This document shows positions 33,708 to 47,046 of a DNA stretch of 64,000 nucleotides, in pieces (within the stretch, counting starts at the first letter, position 1; every line of letters begins with the position of its first letter). This stretch comes from Calliopum simillimum. Taxonomy: Eukaryota > Arthropoda > Insecta > Diptera > Lauxaniidae. The notes below the pieces were generated by a model. The model was not told the DNA's origin. It saw only the letters and a list, made by a program, of their open reading frames with translations, and searched no databases. The position numbers and the translations under genes were made by a program. The stretch lies in assembly GCA_951812925.1 (NCBI GenBank), contig OX638369.1:3410001-3474000 (forward strand), in the 5' to 3' direction.

Positions 33708-36700
33708 TAAGTGATTTTATAAAATTTACATCAAATTTACTCTAATCTTCGCAATCCGCCAAAAATTAATTTTTTACCCAAATCTCAGCATTTTTCGTTT
33801 TTTACTCGACATGGGCTTAAATCAAAAAAACAACATGAACAAATTCGATTTATTTCTTGTCAAGGAATTTGCTTGTATTTTTTCAGAATTTTTACATACA
33901 ATTTTTCTGAATTTTACTTTTGAGTATTTGGAAAGGTGCCCCGTAACATATCTACTACTTCTGAAATATATGCTCTCCCGTATATTATCGGAAATCTCAA
34001 TTTTCCCAAAATTTTTAGATAAAACGACCTCCTGACATCCTCTCGGGTCGAAATTTTTTGTACAGCTATTGGGAATTTCATTTTATTCATCTGGGAATAT
34101 ATGCCATCACAATTGGTTGAACATGGAAAAAACTAATTTTCGTAAAACCTTGGTCATATAAGAGGAGATTATTTTCGGATATGCCCATATGCTATGGGGT
34201 AAGTTTGACAGAATAAAATTTGTGATGTCTAAGTTTCACTTGAATCATATTGAATTGAATTAAACGATGTTTTTCTTGATATTTGCATTTCCAGTTTTTT
34301 ATTTTTGAAGCATTTTTCTTTTAATTTTTAAAATAACTTTAATTTGGTTTAAAATATTGGCATTAATCCTATGGGATGAACGACTAACCGATAAGCTGCA
34401 TTGGATTCACCAGGGCCATGCGAGATTTTTGACCAAAATAAATCGAAGACTACTAATGGGGTTCTCGAACCAACATAATCTGCTATAAAAACTAAAACAG
34501 GAGCAATGTTATAAGATTGTCTTATTGAGTTCTGAAACAACAACAAAGTTGGAGTTGGTACTTAAATTTATATTCAGTGTTTCATTATTTTGAAAATTGG
34601 AAGGAATTTGTCAAAAACTGACCATCGCTCCCTAATTTTTATATGCTGGCACTTTATTTCTGCTTCCATAGCTGCACAAGCAAAATATTGTGGTCACTAT
34701 ATTGGATATATTTTACAGATGTAGCTCTCAAAGCCCAGTTGGTTCAAATCCGATGTTGCTATAGGAACAAAACATATTTGCTCTACGAAGTTAGCACAAA
34801 CGACACGTCTGTGGACCCGTTTGGAGATCAGAGTAAAGAAAAAATTTTGCGCCCAATTAATGTCAAAATGTGCCTAAAAAATCTCAGTTGCGCATCGCAG
34901 GGTTAAGGGTAGTATATCAATTCATTTAAGGCTCATTTTGGTACATTGTAACTTATTTGATATTTTCCGGTACTTTTTTTCGATAATCTTCAAAATAATT
35001 TACAAATCTTATCGACTTATTTCCTGTTTTTTTTTTTTTTTCGCTCATGAATTTATTATGATCAATTGTTGAACTGAGAATTTTTGCTTAGAATTTCTTT
35101 AGTTTTTTGTTTTTTCAAGAGCTTTAACCTTCCTTTATCGTTCCTTATTAGTCAGGGCTCTTAATGCATGCTAACAGCCTATATTCAAGATTGTCAACAA
35201 TTGTAATTTTTATTTTTTTTGTTATTGCCAAGCATTTTGCTGCTTCTTCCATGTTTGCACACAAAATGCGCCATTAACATGAGAGCGTTTCCACACAAAT
35301 GATATATCACTGCAATCAGTTGGCAACAATATGCGGCATCAAGAGTTGCGTCAGATTTTTCTGAAAATTTTCTTATAACGCGCGGCTGTTGCTGTTCGTC
35401 TTTAATATAATCAGCGCTCATATTTCTCATAAATGACAACAGTAACTCATTGCCAGATACTCGAACATTTGCTTCCGTTTCGTAATGGCGTGACTTTGGT
35501 TTTAATACACTGCGTTCTTGGCGAAAAATATAAGTTTGCTGGTGATATCTTAAAGAGATATGAATGTATCAAACGCGTTTACAAGACACACTTTAGTATT
35601 TACATATTTCATTTCTGTACAGTTGATTTTTTAAAGTTTAACCAAATGTTTGATTATAGCGTCAACAGACGTGTCAACATAACCGCCTATTCTGTCTTAT
35701 AACTTGTCTTATAACTTGTGATTATATTTTTGTAGTTGACTTGGATGCAGCGAAAAACCACAAGTGTTTGCTGAATGGATTTTCGTTACTTTACAGCAGT
35801 GGCAAACGAAAAAAAGCAGGAAATGTCAATGCTCCTAAAAGCAGTCTACACCAAATGCAAAAAAAAAAAACAATTTTTCCATACACATACAATTCACACC
35901 AGCCAATTTTTAAAATTTTTTCATCATTTGAGGCGCTGTTGTGTCACATTTCGCTGCCTGTAAGCAAATTCAAATGAAGCGTTTCATAATTTTTCACTTG
36001 GGAATTATTATTAGCAGCTCTCTCTGCTGTTGCCGTCGTTTTTGCTGGCGTTGTCACGAACGTGTTTTTCATTTTGCCGTAGGTTCTCGTTTATTTTTGG
36101 CACTCCTTTTATTTCCAATGACGCTGTTGTTACTAAACTTTTGTCCTTGAATAGTAGATTGTGTGTAGGGATGTGTATTATTATTATTATATTTTTGTTG
36201 TGCATATTTTTAGGCACTGTAAAAATTCATGAATGTCTAATAAGCCACACCATCCACCATCCATCCATCCATGAAGGAGCCAGAACGTTATCTATGTATG
36301 AATGTTTGAGAGTAAATAATTTGCGTTTATTCCGTCGCAAGTTCAGGCTCAGACTCAGACTCTGTATAAAGGCGGCTCCTCCTATTGAATGATTTTGTTT
36401 GTTCTACACTAACAATGCGTACACAAATACTTATTTTTGGCTTAAATATTGCAATTCGAGCACATCTGTATTGTGGGTTGAAAAAATGCTGTTTTATTTA
36501 CTTGCAAATGTCTGCGGCTAATTGACAGCTAAGAAATATATGAAATATGTAATTCGCGATTTTATGTTTATTCTGCCGAATATTTTTTATGTTTTTTTGT
36601 AATTCTACACTTTGTGATGTTTTTAAGAAATTCTATTTTAGTGCTCATTTGTAACCATTTTATTGTGTTATTCGTTATTATGATGATGTTTGCGAAAACT

Positions 36701-37027
36701 TTGTTGTATTTCGTAAACAAACAAATTTATTTTGGGATTATAAATACCAGAATATTATTACGCATATAAATTTGTGCTGGTAGATGAATATTTTGAAAAG
36801 AAAAACAACATAATTTGTAGCAGTGTTTTTGTAAATGAAAAATATTTTCTTGATTTTTCACTAAAATTTTGCGGACTTGGCAGTTTTGCATTAAATTTTA
36901 TTTTTCTCAAAACTAAGTGCTAACGAAAAAAGTTCATAAATAAAAAATCTTTCATTTAGTGTTATTGGAAAATTTTTCAATATCAATAAATAAATGAACA
37001 ATTTTCAATAAAATTATACTAAACTAA
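33708..37027. other. Non-genic interval
   Basis: Short frames only. TCCATCCATCCATGAAGG-type tetranucleotides lie at about 36251-36275 and a (TTA)n run at about 36175-36190. I recognise no exon, RNA or transposon. Confidence 0.4.
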
Positions 37028-37909
37028 CCCATTAGTGCCCATACGGCACCCAAAACTATATTGGAAATTTTTTTGTCGTTTGTTTATGTCAAGTGTTAGT
37101 GGTAGTTATCGTTATTTGATTGCTTGTTAGCAGAAAGTGGAAAATATGTTAATTCTGTATGACTTGAGGTAATAAATCACCTTTTATCGATATTTTGTCA
37201 TATATTTTAAAATTTTTTGTAAGCAGTTTTATTTTAAAAAGACAAATGAGATTTTCGAAGTAGAAATCAACAAAATCCGTTTTAAAATAAACGAGTTGTG
37301 ATGATTTGAAAAACCAAAGTACTATACGGCACCGCTGGGCACTGGCCAGCAATTTCTTTCTATGTGCCGTACGGTACCGCTGGGCATTAACCAACAATAC
37401 ATTATGTATGTAATTGGGTGTTAACTCTCATCGCAACACAATTTGTATAGTATAAAATCAACATGTTGGGTTTTATTTTTTAATTTTAGGGAATAAGTTT
37501 TAATTAAAGAGCCATTTGAATGCTTTATTGCATTTGCTAACAAGACTTTCGCCTCAGCAGCATTTAATCCTTACAGTCGAACATACTATTACTTTTATCA
37601 TTAATTATGCTTTAATCTAAGTTTATAGCTTTCTTTTGACTAGTTAGTGATAAACAATATGTAATTTAATTGCTGAAGTACATATAAGGAAATTTTTTTA
37701 CTAAAAACTTAAAATTTTCCCGTTACATAAAAAAAAATAAATGTATATGAATGCCCAGCGGTGCCATACGGCACCCAGTCATTGAGCCATTCCAAACCAA
37801 GACTTTGTTAATTTTTTTTTTTTTTCATAAACATAGCTTAAGTTCAGGAGGCTAGCTCCTGAAAATTTCAGCATCGTCTCTACTGTGGTTCTCGTTGGGC
37901 ATTAATGGG
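37028..37909. mobile_element. TTAA-type (piggyBac-like) non-autonomous element
   Basis: The left flank is CTAA (a probable one-base change from TTAA) and the right flank is TTAA at 37910-37913. The inverted ends CCCATTAGTGCCCA and CCCATTAATGCCCA match at 13 of 14. The 882-bp body has no transposase but contains several dispersed copies of a CCATACGGCACC / GGTACCGCTGGGCAT motif (37040, 37325, 37365, 37755), in both orientations, clustered near the ends. Confidence 0.65.
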
Positions 37910-38327
37910 TTAAGTGGTACTGAACTTTCTTTCACTATCAATTAATTTAAAAATTTAGCATTATCACTAAGTCTTTTAAAGAGGAAAATTTATTTCATAA
38001 AGTTTAACTAAACTTAAGTGAAAATTTTCAATTAATGCTTTAATAAATTCAATGGAACAAATTTGAAAATTTCTTTACAAGTTTCAATAATATTGTTTGA
38101 AAAGTTTCACTGAGTTCAAGGGAAGTGTGAATTTGTTTCACCAAATTAATTGAAACTTTTATTTCACTTAAGTTTCATTAAATTCAATAAAATAAATTTT
38201 CCCTTTTAAAAACTTTAGTGAAAATTATAAATTTTTTATTTTAAAACAATTTAATGATTGTGAAAAATTATTCATTACCACTAAAAGAATTTTTCGATAC
38301 TGAAAAAATTTGCCCTATTAAAAGTAT

Positions 38328-38592
38328 CATATCGATACCTTAGAGCACTATAGTCCTATCTCCACTTGTTTGATATTGTGAGATATTGTTAATTATGGGC
38401 TTGTGGTGAACTTCTTAAGCTAGTACACTACCAAAACTGTACACAGATTTTTACAAAATTAATAGGAGGCTGTAGAAATTTACATTATATGTAAAAATAT
38501 TTGTTAGTTTTGAAATAAACAGCATTTGAAAATTTTTTTTGCGTACGAAAAAAAATGGAGATAGGACTATAGCGCTCTAAGGTATCGATATA
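38328..38592. repeat. Inverted repeat with about 40-bp near-identical arms
   Basis: ATATCGATACCTTAGAGCAC then TATAGTCCTATCTCCA at 38328-38364 is inverted at about 38554-38592 with a single mismatch (GCACT versus GCGCT). Weaker matching continues outward over AATTTTTTC and CCACTAAA blocks. No flanking duplication was found. Confidence 0.7.
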
Positions 38593-38861
38593 TTTAGTTC
38601 AAAAAATTTTTACTATTCCACAGTTCGTTTAGTGGTAGTGGAAAAATATTCATTATCAAACAATTTATTCTGTGGTACTGAAAATCATTAAAAAAATGCA
38701 ATAAAACTGCATCGCAATTCTCCAACGCTTTTCAAAATGTAAAGAGATACCAGGGACCCTAAAATTTCTTAGTTTTGTTCCCTTTGGCCGTAACCGTATA
38801 GCAGCATGGCGTATTTCATTTTCAAAATTTTTCGAGGAATTTAAAATGATGTTCATTACAA

Positions 38862-39755
38862 ACTAGTAAGGGTGTTACCTTTGGCCTGGCAGAACATTAA
38901 ATGCAGTATTTTGAAAATTTTGCTTGTACGACCAGTTCTCCGAATTCTCATGGCTTTTGGGAAGATCTTTCACTTACTGTTCTTATCGTCTGAGTGAAAT
39001 TTGGTTCTATTATCTCAAAAAAACGCTTTCATTATAAAACTTCTAAGCTTTTTCTTATATGGGAGTTGCCACGCACACTTGTCTAAGTTCGCGTAGTTTA
39101 TGATCAGAGCATGCACTTACTATTCTTAGAGTCTGAGTGAAATTTTGTTGGATTATCAAGAAAAACGCTTTCAGTATAACATTTTGAAACTTTTGCTTAA
39201 ATGGGAGGTGCCACGCCCTCTTGTCTGAGCGTATTATATTAATATCACAGAGCTTTCACTTACCGTTTTTATTGTCTGAGTGAAATTTAGTTTGATTATC
39301 TCAAAAAAAACTTTTAGTTTAACTTTTCGAAACTTCTGCTTATCTGGGTGGTGCCACGCCCTTTTGTCCTAGGTTGCCTAGTTTTCCCCACAGCTTGAAC
39401 TTAACATCTCTGGTATTTATGAATATTTTGGTTGCATTGTCGTGAAAAATACTCATAGAGAACATATTTTTTGTATGGTCGGTAGGATTGCCCGTTGACC
39501 GCTTTCGCTCATTTTTAATTCCACTTTTACGACGAAGCAGCTGTGCTAAATTTCATCGAATTATCTTGCTTAGTTTTTGCATGAAAAATATTTCCACGCA
39601 AAGACAGACACCCAGCCAGCCAGCCAGCCATACAGACGGACATTGCTGTATCGACTCAGGAGGTGACGCTGATGAGGAATATATATAATTTTTCATATCT
39701 GCCACGCCTCCTTCCCCAAGTTAGAAATGAAAGGATGAAGTGAATATGTAGCGTA
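38862..39755. mobile_element. INE-1/DINE-1-like element, copy 2 (degenerate)
   Basis: The order is as in copy 1: ACTAGTAAGGGTGTTACC and TTTGGCCTGGCAGAACATTA at the left, three units with GTCTGAGTGAAATTT and GGTGCCACGCCC, CCAGCCAGCCAGCCAGCCAT, ACAGACGGACATTGCTGTAT and CGACTCAGGAGGTGACGCTG. The short inverted ends seen in copy 1 are not preserved. Confidence 0.65.
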
Positions 39756-40074
39756 AAAAACTTACATAATACGAAATATTGCATGTACTGAACGGTTCAA
39801 AAAACCATTACTCGCATACCATTAAAGATACCATCTTAGTTGAAAAAAGGTACCTACTACAGCCTTTTTTGACGTTTAATACTGAAAAAAAATAGTAACT
39901 TTATTACTTTTTAACATATGCAAAAAAAATTTTCCTTTTAGCGCATAGCGGTCCAAACATAAAAATAAGTTAAGAAATGTTCCAGTTATGGGCCATTTTG
40001 AGGTTGAACCTTTTTTTTCAAATTTTGAAAAAATCATAACTTCTAAGCCTCGAGACAAACCAATTTTTCTTCCT

Positions 40075-40740
40075 TTTTGTATTAAAGATTACTCAGTCCT
40101 GAGTTTTTGAAAAAGTTAAAAAAGTATGAAATGAGAGTAGGTGATTCTCATAGATTTTTGATCGCTAAATCCGAATATGACCTCCGGTTTGCTCCATCAC
40201 GTCTGAGATCCGAGTTATCATTGATTTAAAAAGCAAGAAACGCTATTTTCAGACATATGGCGTGCATCATGAGAGTAATCCAGTTCACTTTTGACGGCGG
40301 CATTGAATAGCTCTGAGCTTGCTTTTTAAAGCGTAATTTTACCTTTTTTAATTGAATCATTTGTTTCCGAGATAACATTGATTGAAGTAAAGGTATCGCT
40401 AATCTGTGTAAAAGACTATGTTCAATTTGTATACCTTCACTTCAATGGATGATGTTTCGGAAACTAATGATCCAATTGGAAAAGTTAAAAGTACGCTTTA
40501 AAGAAAGAGCTCAGGGCTATTCAATGCCGCTGTCAAAAGTGAACTAGACTACTTAAAGGATGTACGCCATATGTTTGAAAATAGCGTTTTTTGCACTTTA
40601 AATCAAGGATAACTCGGATCTTAGACGTGATGGAGACCATATTTGGATTCACCAAGCAAAACTCTATAAAAATCACCTACTCTGATCTCATACTTTTTTT
40701 CGTCGCAGGACTGTGTTATTTATTATTCTTTCCAAAAAAT
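40075..40740. repeat. Foldback element, arms about 300 bp
   Basis: Left arm 40075-40400 and right arm 40428-40740 are inverted, roughly 80-85% alike. Matching blocks include CTCCATCACGTCT, AAACGCTATTTTCA, CATATGGCGT, AGTTCACTTTTGAC and GGCATTGAATAGC. The centre is only about 30 nt. No gene and no clear target duplication. Confidence 0.75.
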
Positions 40741-43700
40741 ATATTCTGGAAGGTAGAAGGCACGTTTCTTGTAATTAAAATAGTAGTAAATATAGTACTT
40801 TTCATCAAACACAAAAAATTTTAATTTAAGCATATAGCTAAATTTAATAACTTTCAAAAAGATGTCTAAGCATGAAAATCGGTAAAGAAATGTTCAAGTT
40901 ATTGACAATTATTTGCGGAGAGTTGTCACAATTTACCGATTTTTCCACTTTTTGTACCCCTCCACAAGCCACAAAAAAAATCGCAACATTTTTTTTACCA
41001 TTTCCAAAAGATAAGGCATAAAGCAAAACCATGTGATAAATTTCAGCGAAATCTGATCTTGTTACGCTAGGCATGGAATGGCTGAATATTAAAAATCCGT
41101 TTTTAGATGGCAAAAAATTGTTGGCTGGAACACCAGAAAATGTAAGATTTCTGAGACTATTTCGAACAACTTTTCTTTGATGCATTTTTCGAAGTTCACA
41201 AAACGAATGAAGATATAGCCATTGGAAGATCGGGATATATCTTAATGAAAACCGGAATAAGTTCAGAACACCTTGATGGATTTAATAGTATTGGTGTCAT
41301 ATGAAAGGTATTTTAAAACAAAAAAAGTAGTCAAGGCTAACAAATTTTAAAGCCTTCATCCCGCAAAATAGAAGATTTTGGTAAAAATAGGTATGCAGGT
41401 AATTTTTAATACTGAGGTGAAGGGTATTTGATTTTTGACCACACCAAAGCTAACACCTTAACTAGTCTTTGAGAAGATTTGAAAAAAAAAAAATTTTCGA
41501 CTTTTTCGTTATTCAAGATTTTTTGACTTTCTTATTATGTATTCTGTCCATTATTCCACCTTTCTCAACATTTTTCTTATATTTCAAGTTCAATGTTCCT
41601 TTGAAACGAACTGTTGATGGTTTCTGACAAAAATATTGAACCATATACATATCTGCAGTACGAAATGCATGAAAACAGTTTAGGTCTTGAAAAGATTGCT
41701 ATTCGTAAATCTGCACTTTGTTGCCATTATTCCGATCGTTTGTACAATACAATATTAAAATGTTTTTTATACATATATTATTCTTGAGATAGAGACACTC
41801 GGTATTCACTTTTGAAAAAATATATATTTTTTTTTCTTTTTCGCTGTAAATTCAACGAAATTTATATTCGCTACGTGAAAAGTATTGAATGAGCGCTTCA
41901 TACATTTCTCATGAAATCAAATCAGAAAAAAAAGAAACGAAAAATGTAATTGTGTGTGAACTATGAAGTTTACAGTAAATTTATTTCAAAAACCGAAAAC
42001 TTTTCGTTTGCATGTGTGACCAGAATGGGTTGGTTGAAGGCCGAAAACCACCAGTGCTGCCAAATTTCATTTGAATTTTGATGTCAGGCTATAAATCTTG
42101 TTAGTTTGTATGAGGGTCTGTATTGAATGGCCGTGTAATGAGGCAGAAAATGGACATGAAAACACAGGTAACTACACATGTGTGCAGCACATCAGTTTCA
42201 ATGTGGGTTAGAAAAAAAATAGAGTTGTTTTAAGTACTTTATGGCTGCAGTGTTTGGATAATATGACATGAATGCAAAAGAAAGTTTTTTACATTAACTT
42301 GAGCGATGAGTTATTCGGAAGCTCTAGGATTTAATGTACTACTAAAATGATGTTTACTACGAATTATTAGCAGCTTTTAGAACAAGTCACATTAACTAAC
42401 TATCTGTGTTAAAAGAAACAAGCTCGGAAGTTGATTTATTTTTTTCTTCATAAACATGACCACTGCATTGATTGTTAGTTTTTGAAGAGTACTCTATAAC
42501 TCTGAAAGAACTCAAGCCATTTCGCCGACAGCTCATCACTCTCATTCAATTGCTTTTGCTGATTTACTAGCCGAAAATTTGAGCAACATTTTAATTTTGA
42601 CCCAGAAAACACAAGCATACGCCACCAACCAAACCACCCACTTCAACCAAAACCAACTGAAAAAGTGAATATAAATCTTTTAGAAAGAAAATGGATTTCA
42701 ATATTTAGAAAATCAGGAAGCAAGATGGAATTTTTAAATAAGTTCACTGGAATTTGCTGCATAACCTTTTGTAAATATGTACCCCTAACGTTTCCATGTC
42801 TCCTACATACTTGCTCTGGTCCTCATGGCTGCTGGCATCTGAGACAATCAACACTGCAGACTATTGAGGCAAAACGAATTGAAATTCCTTGCCTTTGGAC
42901 CCGCAAAGTGGTGTATCTCAAAAGCTGCAGCTGCTACTTTATTTTTTACATTTCTGGGTCAAAAACAAAAAGAACAACTGAAGATTTTATGTGTATTGCA
43001 CACACACACACACACACACTTAGAATGAAATGATTTTGTATGCCGTTGTTGAATGTATTGCAAGTAGCTACCAATGAATCACAGCATACTTTTAGGTGCA
43101 ATTTATTTATTTCCTGCTCGTTTACTTTGGTATTATAAAATAAATGAAGGGCGTATATTTAAATGGTAATTTGGGTGACCTATTGTTGTTCTTCGTCTTC
43201 TTTTTCATCTTCTACAACTACGTCTTCTTGCCGTCAGGACTTCATTTTTGCTGCTGTCTGAACAGAGCGAGAGAGAGAGAGTACAAAATGGTAGCGTTAA
43301 ACACGAAATAATTTACTCACTCGCATATAAATTTACACTTGGTTAACTGATTGATTGATTGATGAATGGTTGAATGACTGACTGAGTGAATGACTCTATG
43401 TGCGTGCGCTTGGGGGGCACCGTATAAATTTGCACATGGTCTCATTTTATCAGGTTCGTTGATTCGCTGGTTGGCTGGATTGTTGCTTCATTGTATTTGT
43501 AGTTTGTGTTCCACGATGTTGCTTTTGCATTTTAAATGTGCAGCAATCCATTGAGTTTATTGTTTGTGAAATTCACAAGATATCTGAATTTGAACTTAGT
43601 TTCAGAAGGGAAACATTTTTTAAAATTGATTTTGAAGTGCTAAATGATTAATTGAGCGTACTCAAGCCAGAAATGCATATGTTTGAGAGCACATCAAACT

Positions 43701-46190
43701 TTAGTTTTCAAAATGAAAAACAACTCAAGGTCGTTGAGCTTATGTAATGTAAATTTTTGAAGTGAAACTGCTTTAGCTTTGACATCACGTTTTGTCTCGC
43801 GAACTACAAAAGATATCGCGATAAAATTTGATGGTAAGATTCTGAACATCAATGTCATATACTGATAAAAAACTAAAAGTACTCACGCTCATTTTTCAAA
43901 AATAAGCTTCACATCTTTCGCGTAAACTAAGTAGCATGAGAACTTTTTTGTTTTAGCTTCAGGGGAAAATAATTTCTATACAGTTTTTGACTTAGTATCA
44001 TTCATTTTCAAATAATTTTGCTCTGAATAATCTTAACGGTTCAATATCAAGTATTGGAAAAATACCCTGTAAAAAATCTGAAAAGCTATCTTCATAAAAA
44101 TTGGTAAGTAGGTTTGATTATGCACACTGTTTGACCTGCCATTTTTCACCAAAACAGTTTGTATAGTTTGTGTCTCAAAGAATCCCATGTTTCCGGTTAT
44201 TTTCCAGCTTTATAGATATCTATATGTAGATGCTTCAGTTATTTCTCATATCTTTCTTTCCAAGGTTAAGTTTTTAAGGTTTTGTTTTCTTTGAAAAAGT
44301 TTTGTTTTTAGTTTTTTTAAAGTCAAAAAAAAGGTTTATTTCTAGAAGATTCCTTTCTTGTTCTACATATCAGTAACATTTTCAAGAATAGATTAGTTTA
44401 TGTCATTGTGCATATATATAGATAAGGTTACATACACTAATACTTATATCTACATTGCTTTATAGTATACATACTTACATTTATAATAAAATACAAAAAT
44501 GTTTTGTTTAACGGCAAATAAATTATGGAATTACATACAATACACCGCTGCACATGGATTTTTGATTCTTATTCCGGCCTGCTGGCTGAATAGGACATGA
44601 AGTCGATTGGTAAGATTTGAGAACTTTAGGTACTGAAGTGAATGCTGTGCTAGAAGTGATGTTTAAAAATATTTAAATAGACGCTTTCATAGAAAACAAA
44701 CAAAAAGATCATATTTTTCTTTATTTGAAAAAATCAGTTCTCAAATTAAGACCCTCAAACAAATATTGTGACTTAAATTCAAGATAAGAATAAACAACAA
44801 AATTTAGTAACAATATGTTACTCAAACGCGCTGTTATGCTAGCCTCAACAAACAAACTAAAAATATTTATCTCTTCGAGCACATTGGCTTCACTTTAAGC
44901 CAAATTTTTCATTTAGCCACTGTCTCTATTTACCATAAACTCTCACTTTTCACCAATCCCCAACCTCTTTCTTCCTGCGAACGCTGCCTATGAACGTACA
45001 AGTTAAGTCGTTGTTTTCGGCAAACAAAAATCTTTGCATAATAAATTAAATTTATGGCCATGCTTAGGGTACAAAATCATTATGATTGCAAGCTATTTGG
45101 CAAAGAACGCTGTTTTGCCTCTGCTTTTGGTCGCTTTATGCCCGTTTTATTTGAAGATATTGTTGGCTTGTAATTAAAATATTAGACAATAGCGATAGGA
45201 GCCAAGTGAAAAAGAAATTTTAAGTTATTTACTTGCAAAATTTCTATCGAAATAGCACTGATATTAAAATTTGAATTATGAAGCATTCGGTCGCTTTGTT
45301 AATTTGCTTAAAATGCATTTAACGTTTTAAAAGATTAAATCGTGGCTTCCAGAGAATGTACCAAAGTTATGTCCATTTAAAGAGTTAATTTTTGAGATAA
45401 TTAGGCACACAGTGACAAACAATCTTTGCGATTTTCATTAGTTTAGTTTTAAGTTATTAGGCTTAGATCAACTGACATTAGCTGTGTTTCTTTTGACGCG
45501 TATATATAATTAGCAAAATATTCGTATGAAGTGATAGTTGGCGATAGCAAGCGTCGCTTAGATCATAATTGAGGATAAAAGGCAGTGCTGCCCATCAAAG
45601 ATGAGTATTTATCGATAAATTTCAAACAAAATAAAAAACAAACGAAACGTCAAAAGAATTGATTCTAAAAATGGCAGAGCAAGATAAAAGGTAAATTACA
45701 ATTTTTAATTCATTTAACGAAAATTAAGAATGAAATCCTAATTTTTATTTGTAGCAAGTGCAAGAAGTGGAGCAAGGAAGAAACTTTGCTGTTATTATTT
45801 TTTTCATTGCTGCCAAATTTTTTTCATTGCTGCCAAACTTTCGATTGTTATATTTAATTGCAGATGAGCGTTTTTTTTTTTTGTCACACATATACAATTA
45901 TATTAGCGTCAAAAGAAACACGCCTATTATCATAGAAGAAATTCAGAAAGTATTGATGAACTAGAACTGAAGAATTAGAATAAGAACATGAATGCAGATT
46001 CGTTGAAAGTGAGCAAGCAGACAGTCTGATCTCAAATCAAAAATAAATAGAGCAAGATTTTACAGAAGCAAAGAGTCCTTGCCCATATTTCTGGAATTAT
46101 TTTGGGGTGGTTTTTTTTTACTAACATATATCATTTATAGACAAGTTATACAATAAATTAATGAATGACCATTAAGTAAATTGAAATATT
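40741..46190. other. Long interval without recognisable gene or transposon
   Basis: Simple repeats include (CA)n at 43000-43019, (GA)n at about 43266-43281 and TGATTGATTGATTGATGAAT at about 43349-43368. TTTTTTCATTGCTGCCAAA is present twice in tandem near 45799-45837. The single-copy look of this stretch makes it the best candidate for host intron or intergenic DNA. Confidence 0.4.
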
Positions 46191-47046
46191 AGGGTAAGGG
46201 AGGGAAATATGGACCACCCATCTTTCTTTTTTAATAAACCCCAAAATACATAAAACAAAACAATTAATTTTATGTCATTCAGTAAAGGAAACAATTTACC
46301 TTTATTCTGATTTACTTTTAGATAAATATCTCATCAGAATAAAGAAAAATATCTAAAAAACTGAAAATACTCAACATGAAGATAAAAAAAAAGTGTAGTG
46401 CAATATGGACCATATAGTCCATTTGGTACAGAAGTTGCATATGAAAATGTCACTTCCACATTCGGCACATTTTTCATGACTCCAAGAACGTCAGATTACA
46501 CATTCATCCCAAAATTCGCCACGTCGATCTTCAGAGTAAAGGGTATTACATTATATGCTTTTTTTATCATTTTTTTTCCTTTGTAGTTAACGAATTACAT
46601 ATAATGACCATCAGATTCGTCATGAAAACTGCAACTAGATTCCCCATCTAAAAAAGATGATAAAAACATTTGTTTTTGAGGCTTTTTTCTTTGGTGGTCC
46701 ATATAACCCACAGCACGTGTTGGTGAAACAAATGGTTTTTTTTTATCAAAAACTCTTTCGGTTCGGTTTGTGCTAATAAATTATAAATGGTATTCACTGA
46801 CTATATATAATTAACCATTTATTTAAAAACTCGATGTCTTTAAAGTGAAATAATGAAATATACTCACCAGAAAAAAATTATCACTAATTTTTTTTTAGAA
46901 AAATCAACTTTACAGAAACATGCGACTTCACCGAACGCTAAAATCGCCCTATTATAAGCTTTAGGTATTAGCGTTAAGTTTGAACATGAATAACGGTTTA
47001 TCCTATGTATGCAGTGGGAAATAACCATGTGGTCCATATTACCCAC

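Noticed and set aside
34738..34757. GGTTCAAATCC as a Pol III B box
   Set aside because: The B box is perfect but there is no A box at a workable distance and no cloverleaf.
29577..39755. CRISPR-like reading of the GCCAGCCAG arrays and spaced repeats
   Set aside because: The repeats are simple tetranucleotides inside INE-1-like elements in a eukaryotic genome, with no unique spacers.
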